Source: Candidatus Contendibacter sp. (lineage in GTDB: Bacteria; Pseudomonadota; Gammaproteobacteria; Competibacterales; Competibacteraceae). Taken from it: DNA of 64,000 bases. The notes under the pieces are model-generated. The model made no database searches. It had not been told where the DNA came from and was given only the letters and a program-made list of their open reading frames with translations. This document shows positions 45,280 through 53,945 of the stretch, in pieces. Each line of letters opens with the position of its first letter. Position 1 is the stretch's first letter. The stretch is taken from positions 277,234 to 341,233 of the forward strand of contig JARSSP010000041.1 in the NCBI GenBank assembly GCA_029624675.1, written 5' to 3'. A program made the translations under genes and the position numbers.

Positions 45280-48200
45280 TTACTTGCTCCGCTTCGTTTT
45301 TGTCGAACCGCCACTTCGTGCCGGCCTTTCGCTCCGCGTCCCGTCGCCTTGGCGCCCCGGCGCTCCGCTTGGGGCGACCCCGGCGCCGGGCACGTCGCTC
45401 TTTCCTGCTGACTGACTGGCCGGGCTCGCGACCCGAACTCGGGCACAGCGAAAACCGATGTAGACAAGGCGGTAGTCGGGGTGGGCGTGGTTGCGGAACG
45501 CCGCCCGCACGTGGCGCGCGCCGCTGACCCAGGACCCGCCGCGCAGGACACGGTCCGCGCCGGCATCCAGGGAGCCTATCGGGTTGATTTGGGCGTTCTG
45601 ATCGTAATTCCTCATGCCGTCCTGGCACCACTCCCAGACATTGCCCAGCATGTCGTACAAGCCCCAGGGATTGGCCCGTTTGAGCTTGACCGGCCGTGTT
45701 CCCGCCTTCGTGTGCGGGTATTGTTTTTCCGGCCAATCCGAGCTGTTTTCGCCGTCCTTCAAGTCGAATTCGAACCCGCTGTTGCCGCCGTACCAGGTGA
45801 TGGGATCGAGCGCCGGGGCGTTGCGCTCGCCCCGAATCGCCAACTCGCCGGTGTAGATCGCCGTCTCGGTTCCGGCCCGGCAGGCGTATTCCCATTGGGC
45901 CTCGCTGGGCAGCGTCAGGTCGAGACCGGGAATCCGGTTGTTGAGTCGCTTCAGAAAATCCTGCGCATCGTTCCAACTCACCCGCTCCACCGGCCGGGTC
46001 GGACTCTGGAATCGGCTCGGGTTCTTCTCCATCACCGCTTCCCACAAGGCTTGAGTGCAGGGCGTGTCGAATAGCCAGTAGCCCTCGGTCAAGGTCACGA
46101 GGTGGCGGGGATGTTCCCGCTCGAACCACTCACGCTCGTATTCTTCTTTCGCTAGCCCTTGGGTCTCTTCATCCGGCGAACCCATCCAGAACCGTCCTGG
46201 CGGAATCCAGCGCAGGCGCTGGATGACGGGCTCGCCGCTCCGCTGGGGTTCGACGACGATTTCGCACCACAGCCCGAAGCGGTCGCGGCCGATGGCGCTG
46301 GCCCATGGGCAGTCCCGTAGGGAAAATCGACCAAAAACGAGATGCTCGCGGTCGGTGTGGATATGGAAGGCCGGCGTTTGGGGCAACGCGTGGCGATTTT
46401 GGGGCGGAACCGCGTCAAGACGCAGCAAGGTGGGTTGCGCGCCGGTCGCTCCGCCGAGCGGGCCCTGCTCGGGCCGGCGCTCCGCCTGCCGGCCCCTCGC
46501 CGGTCCCGCCGGCTCCGCTCCCTCCTGGCTGTCTGGGCTCGCGACCCGAACTCGGGCACAGCGAAAACCGATGAAGTCATCGCGGTCGTCGGGGTGGTCG
46601 TGGTTGCGGTACGCCGCCCGCACGAAGCGCGCGAGGTTGCGCCAGGACCCGCCGCGCAGGACACGGTACGCGCCGGCTGTGCGGTCTTCCCAAGCCGAGC
46701 CGTCGGTCGGAGCGCCTTGGTAGTTATCGTGCCAGTGGTCCTGGCACCACTCCCAAACATTACCGTGCATCTCGTACAGGCCCCATGGATTCGGCGGCAG
46801 GCTCGCCACCGGCACGGTTTCTTGTCGATAACGGCCCTTTTTGCCGCCCGCGTAGGGATTGTTGCCGTCGTAATTGACCTGCTCGGGGGTGATGTTGAGA
46901 CCGAAGCTAAAGGGAGTGGTCGTCCCGGCGCGGCAGGCATATTCCCACTGGGCTTCGGACGGCAGGGCCAGGTCGAGTCCGGGCAGGCGTTCGTTCAGCC
47001 GCTTGAGAAAATCCTGGCAATCGTTCCAACTGACAGTTTCCACCGGGCGGTTCGCGCCTTTGAACCCGCTCGGGTTCTCGCCCATCACCGCTTCCCACAG
47101 CGCCTGAGTGCAGGCGGTGTCGAACAGCCAGAAGCCTTGGCTGATCGTTACGGAATGCTGGGGGCCTTCATCGTCGTAGCGTTCCGGCTCGTCTTTCGGC
47201 GACCCCATCAGGAACGCGCCGGGCTCGATCCAGCGCATTTTTTGGGTGACCCCTTCAACGCTGAAGGTGACCCAGTGGCCGTACTCGTCCGTGCCCCAGG
47301 TGTCGGCCCAGCGCGGCGGTTGGCCGGAGCGCCAGAAGACGTTGCGGTCGGGGTCGACAGGCGCGGTTCTGAGAATTTGAACGAGCCGATTTACGGTGCG
47401 CAGAGCGCTCAGGTAGCTGCCCGCATCGGTTGCGCTGATCGCCGTCGGCGGGGCCGGGAATAAAACCAGTTCATCGCCTTCCTGGCGCAGCTCGTAGCGA
47501 TACTCAGGCTGTCCCGGCGCCGCCGGCAACAGTGCGGGGTCACACGGGACCGGGGGTCGGTAATCGGGACGATGCCGGTTCCGTAGCCAGTCGATGCGCA
47601 GCAGGCGGGTGCCGATATCGTCGATGGTCCAGAAATCGTCGGTGGCGCGGTTGCGAACCCGACTCCACCAAGCGCCGACGGCAACATCGGAAGGGCCGTT
47701 GACAGTCGATTCAAGGCGGCCGGAGATGGAAGCGAAGAAACGACGCGCGTCTTCCAAATCTTCCGGGTCAGGCAACGCTTCTTGCGAAACGGGCGTAAGT
47801 TCGCGGATTTCCTCGAACCAGATTGCTTGCGGCAGAGGGCCGCGCCAACGCTGCAACAGGTCAAGAACTTGCCGTTGACGGCCAATGGATTCGGCCGCGA
47901 AGGCGGCGCGCATTTCCTTGGCGTACTTGAGGTTGAGCGTGGCGGCCTCGCTGTGGGTGCTGGCGATGGCCGGGTGCTGCCAGACATCGGATTCGGTCCC
48001 AGCGTCAGCTTCGTCCGCGCCCAGGCTCAGACGCACCGCGCGCAAGAAGCCCGGTTCAATGCGTACGGCTGGAGAGACCAGACGCAACAGACGCTCCGCG
48101 CGCTCGCGCAAAATGCGGCGGTCGGTGACCGCGGAACCGCGGGGCCGCTCCCATGGAACAAGCTGCCAATCGCGCCGCAGCACCTCTGGACAGCGTTTGA

Positions 48201-49074
48201 GAGGACAGGGCAGCAGCGCCACGGGCCGAGAACCGGCCGCCGTGATCCGCCGGCCGAGATCGAGCCAGGGATTATCCTCGTCCGCCGCCCGCGCCGTCAG
48301 GCCACCGAGATCACCGAGCACCAGCACGACACCGCCCGCTGGGGGTCGGTAGCTTTCGGACGCGGACGCACCCAGCAGACGCGGCTCGTCCAAGCCTTCG
48401 TGAAACACCGCTTGCTCCAAATCCTGGGCCGCGAACAGCCGCGCCAGTTCGCCGCGCACCTGGTCTTGATCGGTCCAGTAGGGAACCAGATGCTCGCTCC
48501 GGTCGATGACCAGTTGCAGGCACGGCCCCCACCGGCGATGTCGCTCGTGCGGCAAGCGATCCAGCCACTGGCCGCAACTCAGGCGATGCACGATCCGATT
48601 GATGTCAATTTCCCGCCCCTCGCGCGGCAAGGCCAAGGCGGCGCGCAAGCGCGGTTGCAACTCGCGCCAGGGCGCGAGCAGGCGGATGACAGGCGAGGCT
48701 TCGGGCCGGTTGCGCCAAACGACCGTTTCGACGGGAATGGGCCGGCGTTCCGGGCCGGGCTCCTCGGGAACGATGGCCTCGTAATCTTCGAGGCGCCAGA
48801 AGGGAACTTCAATCAGCGGCTTGGTTTGAAATTCGGGTTGCGCCGCAACGGTGCCTTCCCCCACCGCAACTCCTGGGGACTGTCCAGTTTGCCCAGTCCC
48901 AACAACAAGTTTGGCGGCAACCTCGAACCCGAGCAAACCCGCGAGCGCGTCGGCTAGCGTGGAATCGCCCCTGGCCAGCGCCCGCGCTAGGTCGGCGCGG
49001 CCACAGGCGCCGGTCGGGCTCAAAACTCCCCTCGCCCTTTGGGAGAGAGGCTGGGGGTGAGGGTCGCTTTTCAA
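45280..49074 (-). CDS. 1264-residue DGR target 2: vWA-like region plus two FGE domains with VR3 and VR2
   Basis: Three parts are seen. Residues about 60-560 have no firm family; at 180-310 the pattern WGPCLQLVIDRSEHLVPYW ... GGVVLVLGDLGG suggests a degenerate vWA-type Rossmann domain, of the kind paired with MoxR ATPases. FGE domain 1 spans about 600-845 ([33 protein letters not shown]) and ends in VR3. A Pro/Gly/Arg linker (846-905) leads to FGE domain 2, about 905-1215, ending in VR2, then a basic tail to residue 1264 (TKTKRSK). The first 17 residues, with PHPQPLSQRARG, come from a repeat, so the native start may lie downstream. The linker looks like translated spacer, implying fusion of two targets. 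Confidence 0.85.
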   Translation of the reverse strand: MKSDPHPQPLSQRARGVLSPTGACGRADLARALARGDSTLADALAGLLGFEVAAKLVVGTGQTGQSPGVAVGEGTVAAQPEFQTKPLIEVPFWRLEDYEAIVPEEPGPERRPIPVETVVWRNRPEASPVIRLLAPWRELQPRLRAALALPREGREIDINRIVHRLSCGQWLDRLPHERHRRWGPCLQLVIDRSEHLVPYWTDQDQVRGELARLFAAQDLEQAVFHEGLDEPRLLGASASESYRPPAGGVVLVLGDLGGLTARAADEDNPWLDLGRRITAAGSRPVALLPCPLKRCPEVLRRDWQLVPWERPRGSAVTDRRILRERAERLLRLVSPAVRIEPGFLRAVRLSLGADEADAGTESDVWQHPAIASTHSEAATLNLKYAKEMRAAFAAESIGRQRQVLDLLQRWRGPLPQAIWFEEIRELTPVSQEALPDPEDLEDARRFFASISGRLESTVNGPSDVAVGAWWSRVRNRATDDFWTIDDIGTRLLRIDWLRNRHRPDYRPPVPCDPALLPAAPGQPEYRYELRQEGDELVLFPAPPTAISATDAGSYLSALRTVNRLVQILRTAPVDPDRNVFWRSGQPPRWADTWGTDEYGHWVTFSVEGVTQKMRWIEPGAFLMGSPKDEPERYDDEGPQHSVTISQGFWLFDTACTQALWEAVMGENPSGFKGANRPVETVSWNDCQDFLKRLNERLPGLDLALPSEAQWEYACRAGTTTPFSFGLNITPEQVNYDGNNPYAGGKKGRYRQETVPVASLPPNPWGLYEMHGNVWEWCQDHWHDNYQGAPTDGSAWEDRTAGAYRVLRGGSWRNLARFVRAAYRNHDHPDDRDDFIGFRCARVRVASPDSQEGAEPAGPARGRQAERRPEQGPLGGATGAQPTLLRLDAVPPQNRHALPQTPAFHIHTDREHLVFGRFSLRDCPWASAIGRDRFGLWCEIVVEPQRSGEPVIQRLRWIPPGRFWMGSPDEETQGLAKEEYEREWFEREHPRHLVTLTEGYWLFDTPCTQALWEAVMEKNPSRFQSPTRPVERVSWNDAQDFLKRLNNRIPGLDLTLPSEAQWEYACRAGTETAIYTGELAIRGERNAPALDPITWYGGNSGFEFDLKDGENSSDWPEKQYPHTKAGTRPVKLKRANPWGLYDMLGNVWEWCQDGMRNYDQNAQINPIGSLDAGADRVLRGGSWVSGARHVRAAFRNHAHPDYRLVYIGFRCARVRVASPASQSAGKSDVPGAGVAPSGAPGRQGDGTRSERPARSGGSTKTKRSK
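45438..45564 (-). repeat. DGR variable repeat VR2
   Basis: In the second FGE domain of the large target. All codon differences from the TR seen by eye are at TR adenines: Asn-Asn-Asn to Val-Ser-Gly, Asn to His, Tyr to Phe, Asp to Ala, Asn to Tyr, Asn to Leu, Asp to Val, Asn to Tyr, and the leading Asn to Asp. This is the most diversified VR of the three. Confidence 0.93.
46551..46680 (-). repeat. DGR variable repeat VR3, inside the protein
   Basis: In the first FGE domain of the large target, so about 420 residues follow it. Differences from the TR are all at adenines: Asn-Asn-Asn to Arg-Asn-Leu, Asn to Phe, Asn to Asp, Asn (AAT) to Asp, Asn to Phe, and the leading Asn to Tyr. Both ends match the TR, including the extra GGCTGT at 46675-46680. 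Confidence 0.93.
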
Positions 49075-49117
49075 CGGCTCAGCCCCTCACCCCAACCCTT
49101 TTCCAAGAGGAGAGGGA
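49028..49117. repeat. Inverted C-rich/G-rich interspersed repeat at the moxR-target junction
   Basis: Left unit 49028-49063 (CCCCTCGCCCTTTGGGAGAG ... GGGGGTGAGGG) and right unit 49083-49117 (CCCCTCACCCCAACCC ... AGAGGAGAGGG). It codes for the first residues of the large target (PHPQPLSQRARG) and the last residues of the MoxR protein (NSPSPLGKGLG), so it has replaced or extended both gene ends. Confidence 0.85.
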
Positions 49118-50121
49118 GAATTCAATTCATAGCCTGGATGCTTTTTCAGCACGTAACGCGATACCTGAGCCAACAGGTCTTGCTGCTGCTTCGGATCGGA
49201 GCCCAAATCGAGCACGGCGCGCACCAAATCCAGGTATTCCGCTTGACCCGGCCGCGGTAGCCAGCGTTCCTGCTCGGCTTTGCGGCGATCCTGAACCAGC
49301 AACTTCGCCGCCTCCCCCAGCAGTTCGGGGTCGGCATTCTCGAAATGGGCCTTTCCGCGATCAATCAAGTGTTTGATCAGCTTGTCTTCTTCTTTGGCCG
49401 CGTCCGGCAGGTGCAGGTGCAGCACCAGACAGCGGCGGATGAAGGCGTCCGGCAGGGCGCGTTCCTCGTTGGTGGTGATAATGACCAGCGGCGGCTCGCC
49501 GATGGCCATGACCGGCTCCGTCAACCCCTGGGGCGTGAAACGACCGGCGCCGAGCGCTTCCAGCAGGCCGTTCGGCACGTCAGTCTCGGCCTTGTCGATC
49601 TCGTCGATCAGCACCACGCAGCCATTATTGGGGTCGCAGCCGGGAAGCTGGGGCGGCTCGTCGGGCCGGCGCGCCTTAATGGCCTGCTTCCGGGCGCTTT
49701 CCCAATCGAAAGCCCACCACAGCACGCGGGGATGCAGGTAGTTCTCCACCACTAACTCTCGATGCAAGTCGCTGCGGCACCGGCTCTTAACCTCGCGCAG
49801 CGCGCCCTTGAACTGGGCGTCGGCCAGCCGGGCGACGGCGTCGAAATGCCACAGCAAATCGCGGGACTCGGTGCGGGAATCGACGACGTGCTGGACGTAG
49901 GCACGACCGAGATCGACCGCCGCCGCGAGGGCGAGCTGGCTCTTGCCGATGCCGGGCTCGCCGCGCACCAGCAGCGGGCGCCGGGCGGCCAGGGCGGCGT
50001 CGATGGCGTCGATTTCGCGCTGGCCGAAAACGTGTACCTGCTCCGGGGCGGCTTTGGGCCGATCCAGGAGCACTTTGTCGCCGTCAACGCTCTTCATGCG
50101 CTTCCTGGGAAGATCGCTCAT
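49087..50121 (-). CDS. MoxR-type AAA+ ATPase of a conflict-type module
   Basis: A 344-residue AAA+ ATPase. Walker A is VRGEPGIGKSQLALAAAVDL, Walker B GCVVLIDEIDKAETDVPNGL, sensor 1 LVIITTNEERALPDAFIRRC. MoxR ATPases act with vWA-domain partners as chaperones or signalling switches. In the ternary conflict systems described in the literature, a MoxR ATPase, a vWA-type protein and a toxic effector (TIR, protease) occur together, as here. The gene overlaps the TIR gene upstream by 4 bp (ATGA) and lies 12 bp before the large target gene. Its C-terminal tail is repeat-encoded. Confidence 0.85.
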   Translation of the reverse strand: MSDLPRKRMKSVDGDKVLLDRPKAAPEQVHVFGQREIDAIDAALAARRPLLVRGEPGIGKSQLALAAAVDLGRAYVQHVVDSRTESRDLLWHFDAVARLADAQFKGALREVKSRCRSDLHRELVVENYLHPRVLWWAFDWESARKQAIKARRPDEPPQLPGCDPNNGCVVLIDEIDKAETDVPNGLLEALGAGRFTPQGLTEPVMAIGEPPLVIITTNEERALPDAFIRRCLVLHLHLPDAAKEEDKLIKHLIDRGKAHFENADPELLGEAAKLLVQDRRKAEQERWLPRPGQAEYLDLVRAVLDLGSDPKQQQDLLAQVSRYVLKKHPGYELNSPSPLGKGLG

Positions 50122-52373
50122 GCCGACCCTCCAAGTTCGCGAATCTTGGCCTTGGCCTCGGCGATGTCTTCCTGAAGCTTGAATTTCTGGGCCGGATCGA
50201 CGGCTTTGGCATCTTCCGTTTCCAGGAAAGCGAGTTTCTTCCGCCAGACGAGCAACGCGGGCGATGGCGGTGCCGGTGGCGGAGACACAGGCGGATTCGA
50301 TGGAAAGGAAGCGGGAGGCTGCCCGGCGTTGACTTGCAATCGTTGTAGAATCAGATCGGCGATTTCCTCCGGCGCGCGACCGCCGATCCAGACATAACCA
50401 TCAATCGAGAACAGACCGGGAATCTCTGTATTGTCGAAGCGCAACGGCATGACGGTGGATGCCTGGCGCTTCTTGATCAGGTCGCGGACAGCCCGCCATT
50501 CGAGACCACACCATTCCTTACGCTCGTAATCAGCGCACAGGAACACGGCGATCAGCTCGGATTCGTCGTGATAGAGACGCTGCAAATAAGTGTCGAGATC
50601 GGGGCGGGCAAATTCGGCTTCGTAGTATTTGTCATACAAAACTCGGTCACGACCGACTTGGTCGGCCAGGCGTGCCGCGACTTGCTTCACGAAATCCCGA
50701 TGTTCACCGGGGAAGGAAAGCGCAATTTTGAATCTTTTCGTGCCCATGGAGGATGGAGTCTCCGGCAATTCGGTGGGTAATATTGGAGGAACGTCTAGTG
50801 TTTCAGGTTCTTTCACGGGAAGCATGCAGCACAAGGGATAGAGCAAATCTTGATCCTGCTCCTCCTGCTCGGCTGTGAGATCCAGGCTCAGGAACATAAT
50901 GGCCGGGTAATCTTTTTTAAGGTCCTGAACCAGGGAACGTATAGCTTGCTGTACTTCAACTTCTTGAGGAAGATAGAAAAGCATGTACAAAGTCTGGCCT
51001 GTTGAACGGCGTATTCTATCCAGCGCACGAGCCGTGAGTCTGATGCGCTCATCTGGCGTGCGTTTCGGCGCGCCACCTTGAGGCTGGTAATACTGAGATT
51101 CCAGATAAACGTCGAGCCGATGACGGGATACCTCTACCTTCGCCGTTGGATTATATTTCCTGTCCAAATGATTTTTCTGGACTTCCCTAGCGATTGCATT
51201 TTCAGGGTCGATGCCGCACTCGGGTATTTGCGGCAAGCTAAGCTTGCCTTCCGGATAATCTTTTTCGCTTTTGCGCTGATGAAGCTGGATTTCGCGGCCA
51301 TCCACGCCAGCCATGATGATCTCGGCGCTGGTCTTGAGATGGACAGGTAGTGGCACCAGGGAAGCATCTTGCTGGTGACGAGTCCACTGGATGACGCCGT
51401 AGTCGTAGATAGCCGGCACGATAAGGTGCGCGGCGCTCACAAGAGCTTCCGCAGCCTTCGCGCTCTGCGCGCCGTTTTCATCGTCTTCTTCGCGGAGCGA
51501 ACGATACGCCTGATACAAAGCATCGATCACGGCGCGGGAATCCTTTCCTGGGAGTAGCAAGCTCTCGGCGAATCGCTCGATCCGTCGCTCACTGTCGGGA
51601 CCCATCATATCGATATCGATTTGCCCTTGATCAATTAGGGCCTCGACTGCGGATGATGACCGTTTGAGCACTTTGATGAGCTTGTCCTTGGCTTTTTTGG
51701 CGGGCGGGTGGCGTTCGCCATAAATCGTCCCATGGAACACCTTGTCGTCGAGCAATTTCCAGGTCGGAGTTACGCCTAGCTTCCTGACCTTGGCGTTTGG
51801 TGGAACGCTTGGCACAATCCCGATAATCTTGCGGCCGATGAACACCGGCATACCAGAGATCCCTTTCCAGTCATCCTCTTCCTCTGGCCCATTCTCCACA
51901 GTCAACTCAAAGCAGGCTTCATCCGAAGCCTTGGAGCATACGTTGCCGCTGAAGCTGTTGGTGGATTGCCGTTCCATGTACCGGGTAACGCCAGGGAACC
52001 CCTCGCCGGTCCACTTCATCCTGACGAGGGGTCGGTCGTGGGAAACAATACCCGGAACCACCGGATCGCCCGGCAAGGGACAGCGAATCAGGACGGCGTC
52101 CAGATCATCCTGACTTGGCCAGACAATGTCCTCGTCTGGAACCACAGGCCAGCCCGCTGGATCGCCGGGACAGGAACAATGCCAGCATATCCGTATATGA
52201 CGGTGTTCATCACGATAGTAAGGCGGTCCTGGTTGCAGGATGTAACGCGCGGTCAAGACCAAGTTTTTCCCAACCAGGTAACCGGTAGCTAGCTTGCCAC
52301 GACTGCCATTGGAGTCATTTCCCTGTTCATCTGTTGTGGGCACGAAGATCGCGACAAAAAGGGACCCGTCCAT
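50118..52373 (-). CDS. Trypsin-like (degenerate) plus TIR domain effector protein
   Basis: A 751-residue multidomain protein. Residues 1-230 resemble trypsin-like proteases: GYLVGKNLVLTARYILQPG, an Asp in SQDDLDAVLIRC, and the Ser in KGISGMPVFIGRKIIG. The histidine expected in TA-x-H is Tyr44 (codon at 52242-52244). The middle (about 230-540) is unassigned. A TIR domain at 543-680 begins KRFKIALSFPGEHRDFVKQV and keeps the catalytic-type Glu in KEWCGLEWRAVRDLI. A Pro-rich linker and a helical tail (VWRKKLAFLETEDAKAVDPA) end the protein, similar in style to effector-associated adaptor tails. TIR domains of this type often hydrolyse NAD+. The gene begins 64 bp after the ppx stop on the same strand. 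Confidence 0.8.
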   Translation of the reverse strand: MDGSLFVAIFVPTTDEQGNDSNGSRGKLATGYLVGKNLVLTARYILQPGPPYYRDEHRHIRICWHCSCPGDPAGWPVVPDEDIVWPSQDDLDAVLIRCPLPGDPVVPGIVSHDRPLVRMKWTGEGFPGVTRYMERQSTNSFSGNVCSKASDEACFELTVENGPEEEDDWKGISGMPVFIGRKIIGIVPSVPPNAKVRKLGVTPTWKLLDDKVFHGTIYGERHPPAKKAKDKLIKVLKRSSSAVEALIDQGQIDIDMMGPDSERRIERFAESLLLPGKDSRAVIDALYQAYRSLREEDDENGAQSAKAAEALVSAAHLIVPAIYDYGVIQWTRHQQDASLVPLPVHLKTSAEIIMAGVDGREIQLHQRKSEKDYPEGKLSLPQIPECGIDPENAIAREVQKNHLDRKYNPTAKVEVSRHRLDVYLESQYYQPQGGAPKRTPDERIRLTARALDRIRRSTGQTLYMLFYLPQEVEVQQAIRSLVQDLKKDYPAIMFLSLDLTAEQEEQDQDLLYPLCCMLPVKEPETLDVPPILPTELPETPSSMGTKRFKIALSFPGEHRDFVKQVAARLADQVGRDRVLYDKYYEAEFARPDLDTYLQRLYHDESELIAVFLCADYERKEWCGLEWRAVRDLIKKRQASTVMPLRFDNTEIPGLFSIDGYVWIGGRAPEEIADLILQRLQVNAGQPPASFPSNPPVSPPPAPPSPALLVWRKKLAFLETEDAKAVDPAQKFKLQEDIAEAKAKIRELGGSA

Positions 52374-52437
52374 TCAATCATCCTCCTCCTTGGCACAATC
52401 TCGCGACCGTCGGCGATGATGGATAGATAAATACCGC

Positions 52438-53928
52438 TCAACCAAACTCCAACCGAAATCCCGCTTTTTTCAAATACCGCGCTTCCGCCTCCAGATCGGC
52501 GCGGGTCAGCGGGTGCTCCTCCAACCAACCGGGAGGAAACCGCAGATCCAGGCGCTGCTGATTCACGACCAGCATCAGCGGCGGCAACGGTTGCCGGCTG
52601 CGGCCACGGTGCAACACCACCGCCAAGCGCAACAGGACGCACAGCCGCCGGGCCGGCTGCACCCATTCCCTCGGCAGGTGGGCGAAGGCGTCCGCCGGAA
52701 AGGACCGGCGATGGCGCCGCACCAGGGCTGCCAGCACCCGCTGATCGCCGCGCGAGAAACCCGACAGATCGGCATGTTCCAGGATATAGGCACCGTGCTT
52801 GTGATAATCGCCGTGGGACAGCAACAGACCGATCTCGTACAGCCGGGCCGCCCATTCCAGAATCCGGCCACAGTCATCGGTCGTCAGCCACCAACTCTCC
52901 CGAACCTGGCCTAGCAGCTCCAGCGCCGTCGCGTTGACCCGCTCGGCCTGGGCTTCGTCCAAGCCGTAGCGGCGGATCACGGTGGTGATGGTGCGATCGC
53001 GCACGTCCTCGTGGCGGATGCGTCCCAGCAGATCGTAGATTACCCCTTCCCGCAACGCGCCGTCCGACACCTCCATCCGCTCGACGTTCAGCGCCTCGCA
53101 CAACCCGTGCAGCACCACGAAGCCACCAGTGAACACCCGCGCCCGCGCCGGTTCCAGTTGCCAGCGGGTAGCGATCACCCCCGTACTGCCCGCCTCCAGC
53201 AGCGCGGTCCGCAACCGCCGCAACGCTTCCAGGGTAATGCCATCGCGGCACCACCCCTCCCGCGTCACCACCTCCTGGATGGCCTTGATCGAGCCCGAGG
53301 CGCCGGTCGCCCGCTCCCAACCCCGTTCCAAATACTCCTCGCGCACCGGCTCCATCCGCAGTTGCACGATCAGTTCCGCTTGGCGCATCCGGGCCTCGGT
53401 GATCCGGCCCTCGTCGAAGCAGGCCCGGCTCAAACTGACGCAACCCATCTTCAGGCTGGTCAGGTGCAGAGGATCGAACTTTTCGCCGATGATGAATTCG
53501 GTGCTGCCGCCGCCGATGTCCACCACCAGGCGCCGGCCCGGCGCGTCGGCGACGCTGTGCGCCACCCCCAGATAGATCAATCGCGCTTCTTCCTGGCCGC
53601 TGATGATCTCGACGTTATGCCCCAGTACCTCCTCGGCCCGGGCCAGGAATTCGGCGCTGTTGCGCGCCTGGCGCAGGGTGTTGGTGCCGACGATGCGCAA
53701 CTGCTCCGGCGGAATATGCCGCAGGCGCTGGCCGAACCGGGCCAGACAGTCCAGCGCGCGTTGCTGCGCGTCCTCGGCCAGCCGATTCCGCGCATCCAGA
53801 CCGGCGGCCAGTTGCACCATCTCCCGGATTCGATCCAATACCTGAACATGGTCGTTGGCGATCCGGGCCACGATCATGTGAAAACTGTTGGAGCCCAGGT
53901 CAATCGCGGCGACGACATCGGAAGACAT
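52438..53928 (-). CDS. ppx: Exopolyphosphatase (Ppx/GppA family)
   Basis: Hydrolyses terminal phosphates of polyphosphate. From the ATG at 53928 (AAGGAGG upstream) the protein is 496 residues. The actin-like fold signature is VAAIDLGSNSFHMIVARIAN, the second phosphate loop LVVDIGGGSTEFIIGE, and the C-terminal HD-like domain has LSHGDYHKHGAYILEHADLS. The frame open to 54216 is a shadow of sixA. It is the last gene of phoB-phoR-sixA-ppx. Confidence 0.94.
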   Translation of the reverse strand: MSSDVVAAIDLGSNSFHMIVARIANDHVQVLDRIREMVQLAAGLDARNRLAEDAQQRALDCLARFGQRLRHIPPEQLRIVGTNTLRQARNSAEFLARAEEVLGHNVEIISGQEEARLIYLGVAHSVADAPGRRLVVDIGGGSTEFIIGEKFDPLHLTSLKMGCVSLSRACFDEGRITEARMRQAELIVQLRMEPVREEYLERGWERATGASGSIKAIQEVVTREGWCRDGITLEALRRLRTALLEAGSTGVIATRWQLEPARARVFTGGFVVLHGLCEALNVERMEVSDGALREGVIYDLLGRIRHEDVRDRTITTVIRRYGLDEAQAERVNATALELLGQVRESWWLTTDDCGRILEWAARLYEIGLLLSHGDYHKHGAYILEHADLSGFSRGDQRVLAALVRRHRRSFPADAFAHLPREWVQPARRLCVLLRLAVVLHRGRSRQPLPPLMLVVNQQRLDLRFPPGWLEEHPLTRADLEAEARYLKKAGFRLEFG

Positions 53929-53945
53929 GGCAACCTCCTTGATTT

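Noticed and set aside
44672..46129. A 485-codon minus-strand frame over HRDC and the FGE domain
   Set aside because: It is a shifted reading of the duplicated FGE segment; the same shadow occurs at 42621-43151.
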